DNA of 64,000 nucleotides from Oenanthe sinensis (GCA_028671895.1 CM053802.1:13089631-13153630), one strand, 5' to 3'; counted from the stretch's first letter, positions 1 to 11,640 are shown. A program made the numbers and translations. Notes: generated by a model not told the origin, from the letters alone.

Positions 1-2178
1 GAAAAGGATAAGAATTTAAGAATTAAGATTATTTTTCATGTTTTAATATAATATATGTGTGCGTGCATGCGCCAAAAAACATACTCATTGAGGAAAAAAC
101 CTGCATCAGAAAGACACTTGAGTCACTTGACTTCAGCATCCTTGGGCAAGACATCATGAAAATCATCACAATGAATGAGAGTTGCTAACCCTCCAGCAGA
201 GCATCCTGAAAGAAGAGCCTGTCAAATCATTAGCAAAATCACTTTTGTGGTTGAGCAGGTAGCAATTATAGTGGACAAAACATTCATTGAATGAAACAAT
301 ATACCTGACCAAGCTCTAAGAAATGAAATCATTACTATAGATTCATGACAGGACAATTCTTTTTTAATATAAAAAAAAGAGTGTTTAAGATAATGAGAAG
401 TAAAGGATCACATCAAATGCAAATGAATGACTAGGAATACAGAACTAACATGGTATATTGCAATTTGATAAGTAAATCAGAATATTGCATTTGACAAAAA
501 TGATATAACAGTTGGTTCAACACATAGCACTAACATATATTAGTCTAGAGAAAAAGATTAACTCCAAGGACCTTGAACTTGACATTAAAACATAATTACA
601 TGTTAATTCAGTTACCTGTCTAGCATTCGATAGTCCTAGTGAAAGGAGTTCATCTATAACTGCTTCCCAGATTAGTTGACCGCGGAAGAAGAGTTCTGTA
701 CCATTCTGTATTGACAGCAAACATCCGTAAGTTGCATACTTTTTTTTTGCTAAATCACAAGTCGCATACTTGAGTCACAAAGAGAGAATCATTGTTATTC
801 AACTTAAAAATGGGGTTTCCACTTCATTATGATAACAAGTATGAAGTTTTCAAACCAACAATATATACTCACATTAATCTCACTCTCAGGGTGGCCAGCA
901 AAAGATGCACCATCACAATAACGTATCTTGACTTTGTTCCAACTAAAGAAATCTGAAAAAGGCAGAAGCGTATGTATCCTCTTGAGGCCAAGAATGAAAT
1001 GATGTATACATGGGATGACGAGAGCACTACGTCTCAAGTAAAAAAGGATGTGTGTTTTGCAAAAAACAAGTTCACAACAGTACACAAAGGAAGGATTTAC
1101 AATTTGACAATTCAAAAACATGTCTAAGTGTCATACATTTTAAAATTAATGGTCAACGAATATAAGTAAAATGTATCAAGATTCTAATATACGGACTGGA
1201 AGGAAACTCTGGCCTGGCAGAACTTAAAATGATATGGAGTTTATATTTGTTTCATATAATTGACCTCCTAAATAATTTAAATCAAGCAAGGATTAACTTG
1301 TATTCTACCCAACAATTTTAAAGTTGTACACCTGATACATAAATATATTCAATACAGATCCTCAAGCCTTTCAAGGTAACTAGCTGGGAACCTTAATAGG
1401 ACAACTACACCTCAGTAAGTCATTTCATAAGTAGGATCGCCAAACATGAACTGGAGTGTATAAAAAACTACCAGGTTGTCTCCATATTTCGAAAAAAGAA
1501 CATATGACCACTTGCACATAATGATTAGTCCATATGCATTATTAGCTCCCTAAGTGTCACACGATTCACGAATCATGCCATGGAGCCACAAAACGGATTC
1601 CTCGACCCGGATTGTGATTCCATCTCGTCCCGATTCACTGTTAAAGGCGATCCAATTTCCTAAATCTGGCAACCCATAAATTTTAAAGAAAGAAAATAAA
1701 AACACTAAAAATGGGTGATGAAAGGGGAAAAGAAGGAATATTTGAGGTCAACTTGAGATATTCATTTGAAAATGCAGAAGAAAGAACAAAAGACCAGTTT
1801 AAAAAGAATCAAACCAATTGTTATCATGATGCCGACATGAGGTCCTATAATGTCTAAATGTCTAGAATCTTAACTATTAAAGTGGTCTTTGAACCGACCC
1901 GTGTTTTCGGGTCCTACTAACGGGTCCTCATACCCGGGTCCGACTCACGTGTCCTCATATCCAATTTATGGGAAATAACATTCCACATACCGGAATGACT
2001 AGCGTTCCATGTAACACTGTTACCTAACAGTTTGGATATTAATTAATATGCTACACCATTTAAGCCCCAATTTTAAAGCAATGTAAAGAATTTATACCAA
2101 AAAAAGTCAAAATTGAAGTACTAAAATTCTAAACATACTCAAATTTATGACTCTGTTCCACAATAATTAATGAATGGT

Positions 2179-2197
2179 AGAGAGAGAGAGAGAGAGA
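2179..2197. repeat. (AG)n microsatellite
   Basis: About 9.5 perfect AG dinucleotides inside the pseudogene intron. Confidence 0.9.
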
Positions 2198-2608
2198 CAG
2201 AACAAGTTAGAAAGAAGTCAATGCTAGGCGAAGATTGTCTCAATGGCCGGCTCGAAATTTGTGGTCCAAAATGTTTACACAATTTGTGTTTTATGGTGTA
2301 TGCCATCTTTATGTTCTCATTTGTTCCTTTGTTGCTTAATGGAAGACCGGGAGGTAAGCGGATGTCTCAGTTGTGCAAGAAAAGCACAATTTTAGCAATT
2401 TTTAGGCTATTTGGTTTGATATGAAAGAAAAACAGGCTTTTCTAGAAATTCTTGTAATTCTTCCGATTCAGTGTGTATAAATCTAAAGGTTTTAAGGGGT
2501 TACCCTTTTTAGAAATTTGCTGGGAGTATAGCATTTTGTATTTTTAGTTCACCGTTGGTGGTTGTGTTTCTATTTGAGTTATCTTTATAATTTATTTTTT
2601 CCCCAGTT

Positions 2609-3058
2609 GGTCATTTGGTTCATGCGGTGGTATGGGTTTGGTACCAGAATCGGGTTAGAGTGGTAATGGGGATGAAATTTCATTATTGATATCATGTGTT
2701 TGGTTTAGTTCTGGAATGAAATTATTTAATTTAAAGTATTATTGAATTATTAGTTAAATTAATTTAGTTTATTAAATAAAAAATATAAATATAATTTTTT
2801 ATTGTTAATAATATTTAATTGAATATATTATTATTTTTTGATTATTAATAATGTTAATTATCAATAATAAAATAATAATATTAAAGTTGATACTCATACC
2901 CTCCTGTTCATACCCACCTCCCCCGGGTATCAAAAACCCATACCTTGTGGGTTTGAGGTATGGGGTTGAAATTTAGAAAATTTGAAACAAACACTAGGTA
3001 TGGGTTTTATCCATTCTAAACCCATACCTCATTTCAGAAAGTCCAGAACCAAACGACC
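2609..3058. mobile_element. Tourist-like MITE, about 450 bp
   Basis: The ends are inverted: GGTCATTTGGTTC on the left and GAACCAAACGACC on the right. A second inverted pair lies just inside (TATGGGTTT / AAACCCATA). The core is AT-rich with no coding capacity. The GGnC(n)TTTGGTT terminus is typical of PIF/Harbinger or hAT-derived MITEs. The target-site duplication could not be fixed because the outer bases run into G and C tracts. Confidence 0.65.
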
Positions 3059-4296
3059 CCTTAAGTGAGGTCTCTCAAAATAGTCTTCAAGGACCAGTCT
3101 CTTTCTCAAGTAAAAAACATACAGGAGGAAACTACAAAATCTGTTCAAAGAAAAAGAATTTAAGCTGCCAGAAGTACTTATTGGAGGAAAGTGTTTCATA
3201 TGACATTAAGCAATTTCACAAAGAAGGAGAAGAGAAATTCCTTTTGGAAGAATTTCATGTTAAGAATACAGTTGACAGTTGTTTTGTCAGAGTTGTGGAC
3301 AGGCAAGGTTTTTACTGTGTTCCAATGGAATGGGAATGTGAAAGTTACTGAAGAAGATGAAGGAAAATATGAGAATGTGCTCCAACTAAAGTATACCACA
3401 TATACCCTTAGTTCTGTTTTATGATTAAACTGTCTCTGACATAACTCAGTGTGTTGAAATCGATAGGGCTACCTTTTTCCCAATTCAACATGTATGTTAA
3501 GCTACTGATATGAGAGTCTCGAAGTCCACCCACCCATTTGTGAACCAATATAAAGTTAAGCTTTCAAAATTCGTCGGACTCTTGTATTTGTTGATAAAAT
3601 ATTCTAGTTTGAACTTTATTAGGGAATCTTTAATGTAGTATTGCACAAGTTATGAGATGGAACTTGACAGAAATCACAATAGCATATGTATAGATGTAGA
3701 GTGTTCTGCATTTGTTTCATCTATATAGCATTTGATAATTAAGCACAGGTACATCTATATCTAGACTTTTGTAAACTGGTGCCAACTATAAAGAAATGTT
3801 TACCAGGGTTTTGGGAAGGGTCAGAGCTCAAAATTCCAGCAAATTTGACTTCATGATCCATGTACTTTGAAGAACCAAGAGTAGTTGTCTTACGATAAGA
3901 ACATGACGCTATGTATTGCACCAACCTCCACCCTACATAGTGGAACTGATGAATGATCAGCTAAAACTACACCGTCTTATATACTGAAGAAGGTAGTGAA
4001 ATGCAAGAAATTAAATACATGCATTTGAGAATTAATATCTCAGACAAGGAAACTATCTCATACATTCCCAAAAATTAGCTTGCCACAGAGAAAAAAATAG
4101 ATGAGAACATGATGAGAATAGAAAATAAACAAGTTACTAAAATTGGTCCTGCAGGATATAACAAAGAAAAAAAGTTAATTATCAAAGTCGTCACTCGTTG
4201 CGGCCAAATGTATCAAATAAGTCACTCATGAAAAAAGTGGCCCACTTTAGTCATTAATTTAAAAATTAGTATAAGTCTTATCACTAAATATATTAA

Positions 4297-4763
4297 GGGG
4301 TGTATTCTGATTCTACAATATTTTTTTTGGATTTTAAAAACCTGAGGGTATTCAATCAAGATTTTAAATAATACTTTAAAACCTAGGGGTATTTCAATCA
4401 GGATTTTAAACCATATCTTAAAATCTGGGGTATTCAATCAGGATTTTAAACAATACTATAAAATCTGGGGGTATTCAATCTGATTTATTATTAATCTATT
4501 AAAATTTAGGGATATTCAAAAACATATTAACACGGATGGATTTTAAAGATTCATGGATTCTATTGTTTTTTCTATATATTTTTGATTTTTTTAAATCTCA
4601 CCTAAATATAAGAGATTCCACTGGATTTAGCATCAACTCAGCGTGGACTCTACGAAATATCTATAGAATCTACCGACTCTACGTGAAATCTTAAATCAAA
4701 TACAATCAATAAAAATCTGTGAATTATTAATAATACTTTTAAATCTGGACCGAATATAACCCC
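4297..4763. mobile_element. Tourist-like MITE nested in the MULE-type MITE
   Basis: The left end GGGGTGTATTC and right end GAATATAACCCC form inverted repeats with one mismatch. TAA lies directly on both sides (4294-4296 and 4764-4766), the 3 bp duplication expected of PIF/Harbinger. The interior includes a 41 bp minisatellite. Confidence 0.75.
4346..4480. repeat. Minisatellite, about 41 bp unit, four copies
   Basis: The phrase GGGTATTCAATCAGGATTTT recurs with small changes at about 4346, 4386, 4426 and 4467, separated by ATACTTTAAAATCT-like spacers. It lies within the nested MITE and probably expanded there. Confidence 0.75.
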
Positions 4764-5349
4764 TAAATTTTGTATCAATTCAGTCATTAAAAAATGATGG
4801 ACTTGACACAAAAAATCAAAATAATGAGTTAAATGAGTCAATTTTGCATCCAATGGCGTACATTCGGCCACAACAAGTGACGACTTTGATAATTAACCCC
4901 AAAGAAAAATAATAAAGGGTAAATGGCAAGTAAGAGACCTCAATGTGAAGAAGCCAATTGTTGGAACCCAATCCAAAGCCTTTCTAAAAATGATATCCAG
5001 GCAAACTACCATCTAAACAAACTGCAAATTACACAATTAAAATAATTAACAACATGTATATGTATATAATAATTTTTTTTTTAAAAAGGCAAGAAATGGG
5101 GAATAAAGATAAAGGGCAATGGTGAAAGTATTACATACAGGCGCCACTTGTTTTGGCATTGCGGAGCAAGGTGAGTGGGACCATATCGGAAAGTAGTGTG
5201 AAATGGGTGGTTTTGTTTGGTGAAGTTGACAACAAGAGTGAGAAACCCAACAAGAAGAATGCGAATACAGCGGCGGCGACGCCCCAGTTGAATTTACGCC
5301 ACCGTATTCTGCGGTGGTTGCTTAACATAGTTTGGAGATTAAATGTCAT

Positions 5350-6309
5350 TGTATTCTGCCCTTTTTGTTGCTGTGTGTATCAAACAAGATCAATGGGGTC
5401 GATCAACAAGGATTAGCAGCTCGTGGGGTAGGTACTGTACAGAGAAAAGGCGATATGGCACAATTTTTAACTGAAATGTCCAAAATACGGAGAGATGTCT
5501 CAAAATGTCGGCCGGAAACGCTGGCAGCCGGAGACGCCGGACACGCTGCATCGTTTTAGTTCAATTTTTTTGCTTTTATTCCGGATAAAATAATAATAAA
5601 AACATAATCACAAAACCAACGCACCTTGAAAATCAATTTTAATATTTTAGAATTTATCAATTCTCTAATTGATTTTTAAAAATATTAATTTAAATTAAAA
5701 ATTAAATACTGAATTTATAAGTCCGTAATAAAATGTTCAACGTTTCAGGTTTTATGCGAATTTATAAGTAATGTTCAACGTTTACCGGCTCATTAATTCC
5801 CTAATTAGGTTTAGGGCTCATTAATTTACTAATTGGGCTTAGGTTTTAAAAATATTAAGTTTATTTTTTTTTAAAACTCAACATCAATTAGCGTTTTTGC
5901 TTTTAATTTTTTAAAATTTTTTTGCCAAACCGTGACATTGTCCCGCGTTTAGGGTACCTAAACGTGACAACGTCCCCCGTTTAGGGTGCCCAAACGCTAA
6001 AACATCTGGCGTTTAGAGGTTAAATGCTAGAAGATCTAGCGTTTTGGCTAAACCCAAGATGAACTAGCGTTTCTGGGTGCTATTTCAGGCGGTTTTCCAA
6101 CCCTATGCCATTTTGGACATTTTGTATAAAAATTGTGTCATATAGGGCCAACACCCAGTCATTAGTATATATATCATCAAAAAAGTTATTATAATATATA
6201 TTATATATAAAATTTACTTTATATAATTAAAATTAATTATTTATTAATTATTTTCGGGCCAAAATTGGGTATTTGGGATTTTCAATCCGTTTCTAATTCG
6301 AATTGATAA
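5350..6309. other. Intergenic, with a run of four short palindromes
   Basis: Upstream of the pseudogene's start. Four imperfect palindromes related to CGTTTAGGGTACCTAAACG lie at 5946-5964, 5978-5996, 6009-6027 and 6038-6055. The rest is AT-rich without recognisable genes. Confidence 0.6.
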
Positions 6310-7405
6310 AAAACGGATTGATTAATTAGAGATTAATGTTTTATTGCATGAAATAAAGAATTCCTAGATTTGGAAGAATTGGAGAATAAATATTCTAATT
6401 TAGAGATACATCAAAAGGAAATTCGGAATTAATGGACAGCTCACATACAGTTCACTATTTGGGCCTTAACTTGAGTTCTAAAAATCAAAATTGGGTGATT
6501 TTATAGCCCACACGAAAATAATAGAAACATCTATAATTCAGAGATAGTCCAGCACACATATCTCAAATGGAGCAACCCAGAAATAGGCCTGAAAGGCAGA
6601 CTACGAATTTCAAGTCTTTTATTCCTTTCTGGCCTGTTAAAAGTTAGCTACTCTTTTAATCGTATAAAGCTCTCAATGACAGATAAACAAATCAAGAGAA
6701 ATCACAATATAATCAAACAAATATTATAAACCAACGAATACTACCAAATTCCTAAATTAAGGGATTAGCTACCATGATAGTTAAAAGCATATATAAATTA
6801 ATAACACAAACCATGAGCATAAGAATTGAAGTACAAAGAATACAACTTAAAGAAATCGGTTGAAGTACAGATGAATCTCTTCACTCCTTCCTTCAGTCTT
6901 GCTCTCAAAGAGTTTATCTCTCTTTTCTCTCAAAAGTACGGCTAACTAATAATATAATATGACTAGTAATATAATATGATAGTCTATAATATATATGATG
7001 GTATATGATATCTAATAATATAAAACACTAATATATAAGAGTTTTAATACTTTACAAGGAATCACCAGCAATTTCCTATAATGAGTTGGATTCTATTGTT
7101 GAAATTCGTACTCTGCCTTTTAGGCCTATTTCTGGACTGCTCTAGTTATGATATGTGTGATGGACTACTTTTGAATTATAGATTTTTCTATTATCTTCAT
7201 GCGGGCTGTAATATCGCTCAATTCTGACTTCTAGAACTCAAATTATGACACAAACAATGAACTATGTGTGAGCTGTCCATCAAATCCGAATTTCCTTCTG
7301 ATTTATCTTCAAATTAGAGTCTTTATTCTCCAATTCTTCCAACTTTAGGAATTCTTTATTTCCTGCAATAAAACATTAAACTCTAATTAATAAATATCCA
7401 ATTAT
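6310..7405. repeat. 1.1 kb foldback element with arms of about 300 bp
   Basis: The arm at about 6310-6615 reappears inverted at about 7100-7405, with dispersed mismatches. Shared landmarks include TTTATTGCA, AAATAAAGAATTCCTA, ATGGACAGCTCACA and AAATAGGCCTGAAAGGCAGA-like blocks, in mirrored order. A loop of about 480 bp separates the arms. No coding capacity was seen. It could be a Foldback or MULE derivative or an inverted duplication; read-through transcripts would form a long hairpin. Confidence 0.8.
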
Positions 7406-7437
7406 GTACAAAATACTAGAAATATGATAATAAAATC

Positions 7438-7476
<39 letters not shown>

Positions 7477-8090
7477 TCTATCAATTACTTAAATTTATGT
7501 GAATATATAAAAGTTTATTGTATTTAATAAAATTATTATTAATCAGAATACATCATGTAATATTTGAAAACTATTTTGTACACAATTTCATATATCTAAC
7601 CATTTCATAAAAACCTACTAATTTTATCTCAAATTAACTATCTATTTTAACTTTTTAATAACTAAATTAATTAAATTTAACTGAAAGTTAATAGATTATT
7701 TAATTGAAAACCTTATATTTTAAGAAATTGAAAACCTTAAAACCATGTACTAAATACAATGTTTTATATCCTATGTTATACTCCTGTTTATATTCATATG
7801 ATTTTCCGACCTCCGATCAAGAAGTGAACTCCATGCGAGTACTATAACGTGTTTGTTTTAACTTGCAATGTGTGTGTCTTTTTATTACCTGTCCTATCAG
7901 CTTTATCAGATACATGTACTAAATAGCTTCGGTTTGATATATCTGCTCTATACAATAATAACCTTTTAAATAGTTAGATTACATTGATTAATTTACATGG
8001 AATGAACTAATGACTTTACCACAAAATCTATGATGAAGACATAATAACATGATGGGACGGTAAAAAAAAACTTGAGAGAAGGCAAAAAGA
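7406..8090. other. AT-rich spacer with an (AT)n/(AC)n microsatellite
   Basis: Pure AT dinucleotides run from 7443 to 7469 and pass into a short AC run. Nothing else recognisable was seen. Confidence 0.7.
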
Positions 8091-8819
8091 ACATCGGATG
8101 AGAGTCATCTCCCGCACTCTCTCCCCCCTCTCTCATTTCCCCCTTTTTCTCATTACCCTAATTCTCATTGCCGCCTCCTTCTCTTCCCTTCTTCTGTTTT
8201 GCTCCATCTCTACATTCTTCTGACCCTGCTGAAGAGCTTGATTTTCATATGGGTGCTCTTGATCTTCCTCTTTCAAGGAGCTCTTTGGCTTTCCCTGTTG
8301 TCGGGGTTATTGATGAAGACAAAAGCCTTTGTAAGACTTTGGTTAACAAACAAGGTGGATACCCTAACCACAAGAACAAAGGAAATGTGACTGACAGAGG
8401 GGCAAGACCCTCGTTACCTTCCACCCACACAAACGAACTTGTGTTTGGGGTTGCCAAGTTCACATGAACTACTCTCTCAACGACTCCGGTTCTTCCAACT
8501 GAGGAATTAGTACACACAAGAAACTCTCTCCCTCAGACAGATAAGTTGATAATGTTGGGTTTATCCGTTTCTCGAACCAGGTAACTTCCATGAACCGCAC
8601 TCAAAATAATTACCACCTAGACACTGCTATTGGGGCAAATCCCCCTCATTATAATTCAATTAACGATGCTCAAGTTATGATATACTCTAATTGACTTTAT
8701 TATTGGGAGTTTTATACCTAATGAAACTGTTAAAGACCTTATTATGACAAAATGAGCAAGCCTTGGGCTCTTGAACATTGTTTATAACTTTAGGGGGTTT
8801 TTCACGCTGGCTTTTCCCA

Positions 8820-9330
8820 ATTGACTAAGCAAGATTGCAGTTTTAGATTTAGGTTGTATTGATTTTGGGAATGTTGTCTTTATTGTCAAACCCTGGCGAA
8901 ATAACATTAGATTTTGTTATAGTGAGGCTATTGCTAAGTTTGTGTGGGTGACTATATATAATGTCCCTAGCTCTTATTTGAACAAATAAGGGTTCGAATT
9001 CATGGCAAATACAATTAGGCATATGCAAATCATATTGATGATGGCAATGAATTTAAGCATGTTGTTGTCATGCTTGTGGAATGATACTTCAATGCGAAGT
9101 CAAGTCAAATTTGGATACCCCTATATGGGGATGATGAAGAGTTGCTTGTTGATGTCCCTATTGCCCTTAACTACGAGCCATCCTCCCGAGTTCCTTGCAG
9201 GATCAAACCTGCATGATTTGATCATATGATATTCGACTGGGAGACGTTCTTGGGTTTCCGTGTCTCTTTAGATAATCTAGATGTTATTCAGACTCCGACC
9301 TCCCCAACTGTAATGTCTCGAAAATTTGCC
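8820..9330 (+). pseudogene. Decayed gag-like (DUF4283-type) retroelement ORF
   Basis: In one frame the segment reads VFIVKPWRNNIRF, then FVWVTIYNVPSSYLNK, a stop, and GFEFMANTIRH. This resembles the DUF4283 gag-like nucleic-acid-binding domain of plant non-LTR retroelements, where a residue W(V/I)-x-(V/L)-x-N-(V/L)P block precedes (G)-x-x-x-IA-x-x-IG. The frame shifts near 9010 and again near 9130. Zinc-knuckle and reverse transcriptase parts were not found. The CT-rich start at 8100-8240 and an open frame at 8168-8467 may be its decayed 5' part. Function is lost; the family call is tentative. Confidence 0.45.
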
Positions 9331-9833
9331 AATCAAGGCTCTAGGAATGAGCATATGACAACTATGAGTGCAGTAAATAGAGGTCATTTTGCCATTGAGA
9401 GAGCTCTCCAGGACCATTCTCCCTAAGATATGGCTATGGATTGAACAGGCCACTGCAGGCTGGGGAGGCGGTTAGTGTCCCTTGTTGTAAGGAGTCGAGG
9501 ACCAGAAGACTTTGCCCAGAGCCAAGAGATTGGAGAACAGGATGATAGTTTGAGGTTGGTGCAGCAAAGCCCAGGTGATGCAGCTGGTTGTTAAGTGATT
9601 TGCACATGGTTGCTTGTTGTTATGTTATTTTGTTGTAATGGTTTATGAACTATGCTCCATGAATGCTATAATTGAACTCTAAAACGAGGCAAGTTTATTA
9701 TTTTTTATAAAAAATTAAGTTAACTAAAAAACATGATGGGACAGTTTAAATGATGGTAAGTTTTGCTATGACAATACGGGTCAGCATTTTGATCGGAATA
9801 CGCAAATAACAATATCAAGATTTTTATTTTTTA

Positions 9834-10061
9834 TTCTCTCCATCTCATAATATGTGTCTTTCTTGATTTTTTACTCCCAAGTTTAACCGTAAATTAAAAA
9901 TTAATCTTTTACATTTTTCAAAAACTAAAAAATATATTTTAAAGTTTATTAAATATATTTTCTAATGATATAATTTTTAATTTTTTCTTAGTAATATATT
10001 TTTTGTAATATTCCTTACTAATAAAAATAGAAATAAGACAATTATTTTGAAATAGAGGGAG
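9834..10061. mobile_element. Stowaway-like MITE (228 bp)
   Basis: Termini TTCTCTCCATCTCATAA and TTTTGAAATAGAGGGAG are inverted copies of the Stowaway-type CTCCCTCCRTCYCA end. TA lies on each side (9832-9833, 10062-10063), as expected of Tc1/mariner-derived MITEs. Confidence 0.75.
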
Positions 10062-10163
10062 TAATTAAAGAACAGCCTACTTGCAATATCTCCCTATGTA
10101 AGTTTGCTTGATATAATGAGTCCATATTATTTATCCAAGTTGAAAAGTATTAAGTAGATTATA

Positions 10164-10953
10164 TATAACAACCCAAGCCCATAACTGAATGCATACCAGA
10201 CCCAACAACCCACCACAGGTCAGCCCATAAAAAGCTAGCAATTTTAGGTATACATTAATTATTGACTAGTCCTTATAAAGGGCCCAAATACACTTTATCT
10301 ATTTGATGTGGGATGTTACAAACACCCCACCTTATTGGGTCGACGTCCTCGTCGAGCCCATTGACAAACTTACGAAACCCGGGCAGTGCCTTAGCACTTC
10401 CGGCCGGGCAAGGCTTTGATACCATTTATAACAACCCAAGCCCATAACTGAATGCATACCAGGCCCAACAACCCACCACAGGTCAGCCCATAAAAAGCTA
10501 GCAATTTTAGGTATACATGAATTATTAACTTGTCCTTATAAAGGGCTTAAACACACACATTATGTTCGATGTGGGATGTTACAAACACCCCACCTTATTG
10601 GGTCGGTGTCCTCGTCGAGCCCACAGACAAACTTACGAAACCCGGGCAGTGCCTTTGCACTTCCGGCCGGGTATGGCTTTGATACCATTTATAACAACCC
10701 AAGCCCATAACTGAATGCATACCAGGCCCAACAACCCACCACAGGTCAGCCCATAAAAAGCTAGCAATTTTAGGTATACATTAATTATTGACTAGTCCTT
10801 ATAAAGGGCCCAAATACACTTTATCTATTTGATGTGGGATGTTACAAACACCCCACCTTATTGGGTCGACGTCCTCGTCGAGCCCATTGACAAACTTACG
10901 AAACCCGGGCAGTGCCTTAGCACTTCCGGCCGGGCAAGGCTTTGATACCATTA
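10164..10953 (-). repeat. TRIM family A tandem array, 263 bp period, three units
   Basis: Each unit is a 157 bp LTR plus an internal part of about 106 bp. The starts are 10164, 10427 and 10690. Units 1 and 3 are nearly identical, while unit 2 differs at shared sites, for example AACTTGTCC versus GACTAGTCC and CTTTGCAC versus CTTAGCAC. An older two-unit state followed by copying of unit 1 would explain this. Confidence 0.88.
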
Positions 10954-11640
10954 TGTGACAACCTGGGTCAAATCCCGAGTCTTTTTCGAAAATCGGGTCA
11001 AGTCCCGCCTTCCGAATCCGAAATAGGCGCAAAGTAAACTGGCCCAAATGCAACAACTTGGGTAATCCACAAGCCCACCACAGGTCCCCAAAAGATCATG
11101 ATTTGTTGGTGCACTTAGTAGTAGTACTTTTTACTTATATACTGAACAAATTATCCCAATCTACTCGATGTGGGACTGGGGTGTTACAAACTCCCCCACT
11201 TAAATTCCTGACGTCCTCGTCAGGCCGAACAGATAGCCCATAGGCCCAGATCGTACCTCTCTAGCCATTGTGAGATAATACCGGCTAGCTTCGTGTCCCC
11301 ACCTCCGGACCTCTGTCCATTGTGGGATAATACCACCAGCCTTCGTGTCCCCACCTCCGGCAACTTGACGAATCAAGCTTTCGAGAGTTGGCTCTGAATA
11401 CCATATGTGGCAACTCGGGTCAAATCCCGAGTCTTTTTCGAAAATCGGGTCAAGTCCCGACTTCCAAATCCGAAATAAGCCAAAGTAAACTGGCCCAAAT
11501 GCAACAACTTGGGTAATCCACAAGCCCACCACAGGCCCCCAAAAGATCAATGATTTGTTGGTGCACTTAGTAGTAGTACTTTTTACTTATATACTGAATA
11601 AATTATCCCAATCTACTCGATATGGGACTGGGGTGTTACA
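10954..11640 (-). mobile_element. TRIM family B, complete LTR-internal-LTR (687 bp)
   Basis: Two 235 bp LTRs, differing at a handful of sites, flank a 217 bp internal region. On the minus strand the LTR starts TGTAACACCCC and ends in GTTGCCACA or GTTGTCACA. The internal part repeats CTTCGTGTCCCCACCTCCGG twice. Its 3' LTR (plus-strand left) joins directly to family A's primer-site end. Confidence 0.85.

Larger units (their letters stand above)
953..3803 (-). other. Long intron 3 of the pectin acetylesterase pseudogene
   Basis: A 2.85 kb gap between exon 3 (donor at 3803) and exon 4 (acceptor ending at 953). It holds a GA microsatellite and one MITE, described separately. Otherwise it is AT-rich non-coding sequence; the short open frames in it have no recognisable content. 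Confidence 0.7.
4174..4897. mobile_element. MULE-type MITE in intron 2 of the pectin acetylesterase pseudogene
   Basis: Terminal inverted repeats of about 39 bp: the left end begins GTTAATTATCAAAGTCGTCA and the right end is its complement, ending at 4897. Short AAAGAAAAA tracts at about 4163-4171 and 4901-4909 could be a 9 bp target duplication, the length usual for Mutator-like elements. They are low complexity and leave a few unmatched terminal bases. There is no coding capacity. The element is interrupted by a second MITE at 4297-4763. Confidence 0.75.
85..5349 (-). pseudogene. Pectin acetylesterase (CE13) pseudogene, 5' six exons; continues past the left edge
   Basis: Intact members remove acetyl groups from pectin in the cell wall. 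Six exons join in consistent phase: 5349-5139, 5021-4939, 3932-3804, 952-873, 705-616 and 218-85. They carry an N-terminal signal anchor (about residues 18-40), then family motifs: CLDGSLPGYHF, LLHIEGGGWC, the KIRYCDGASFAG block, FFRGQLIWEA and the serine-nucleophile motif SGCSAGG. Three lesions break the frame. TAG at 4984-4986 stands where the family usually has Gln after GYHF. One base is missing just after GGGWCNT in exon 3 (near 3914). A 9 bp tandem duplication near 115-130 puts TGA at 123-125. All splice sites still look usable, so decay seems recent. The remaining exons (catalytic Asp/His and C-terminus) lie outside the window. Family assignment is from recalled conservation; it is strong because every exon matches in order. 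A sequencing-error origin is unlikely with three independent lesions. Confidence 0.87.
10164..11640 (-). mobile_element. Composite TRIM chain: five LTRs from two families
   Basis: The order on the plus strand is LTR-A (10164-10320), internal A, LTR-A (10427-10583), internal A, LTR-A (10690-10846), internal A, LTR-B (10954-11188), internal B, LTR-B (11406-11640). The sense strand is minus: each internal part starts next to an LTR end with a primer-binding site like TGGTATCAAAGCC (A) or TGGTATTCAGAGC (B), resembling the initiator tRNA-Met site TGGTATCAGAGC. It ends in a purine tract (AAGGTGGGGTGTT or AAGTGGGGGAGTT) before TGTAACA. The internal parts are only 106-217 bp and encode nothing. TTATA flanks the whole chain at 10159-10163 and 11641-11645, suggesting one insertion event. 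Confidence 0.85.

Noticed and set aside
8168..8467. Open frame of 99 codons as a possible gene
   Set aside because: It begins in a low-complexity CT-rich stretch, has no recognised domain, and sits upstream of a decayed gag-like ORF, so it is more likely part of that remnant.
10799..11550. Minus-strand open frames in the TRIM chain
   Set aside because: They are read through LTR and primer-site sequence repeated in each unit; TRIMs do not encode proteins.
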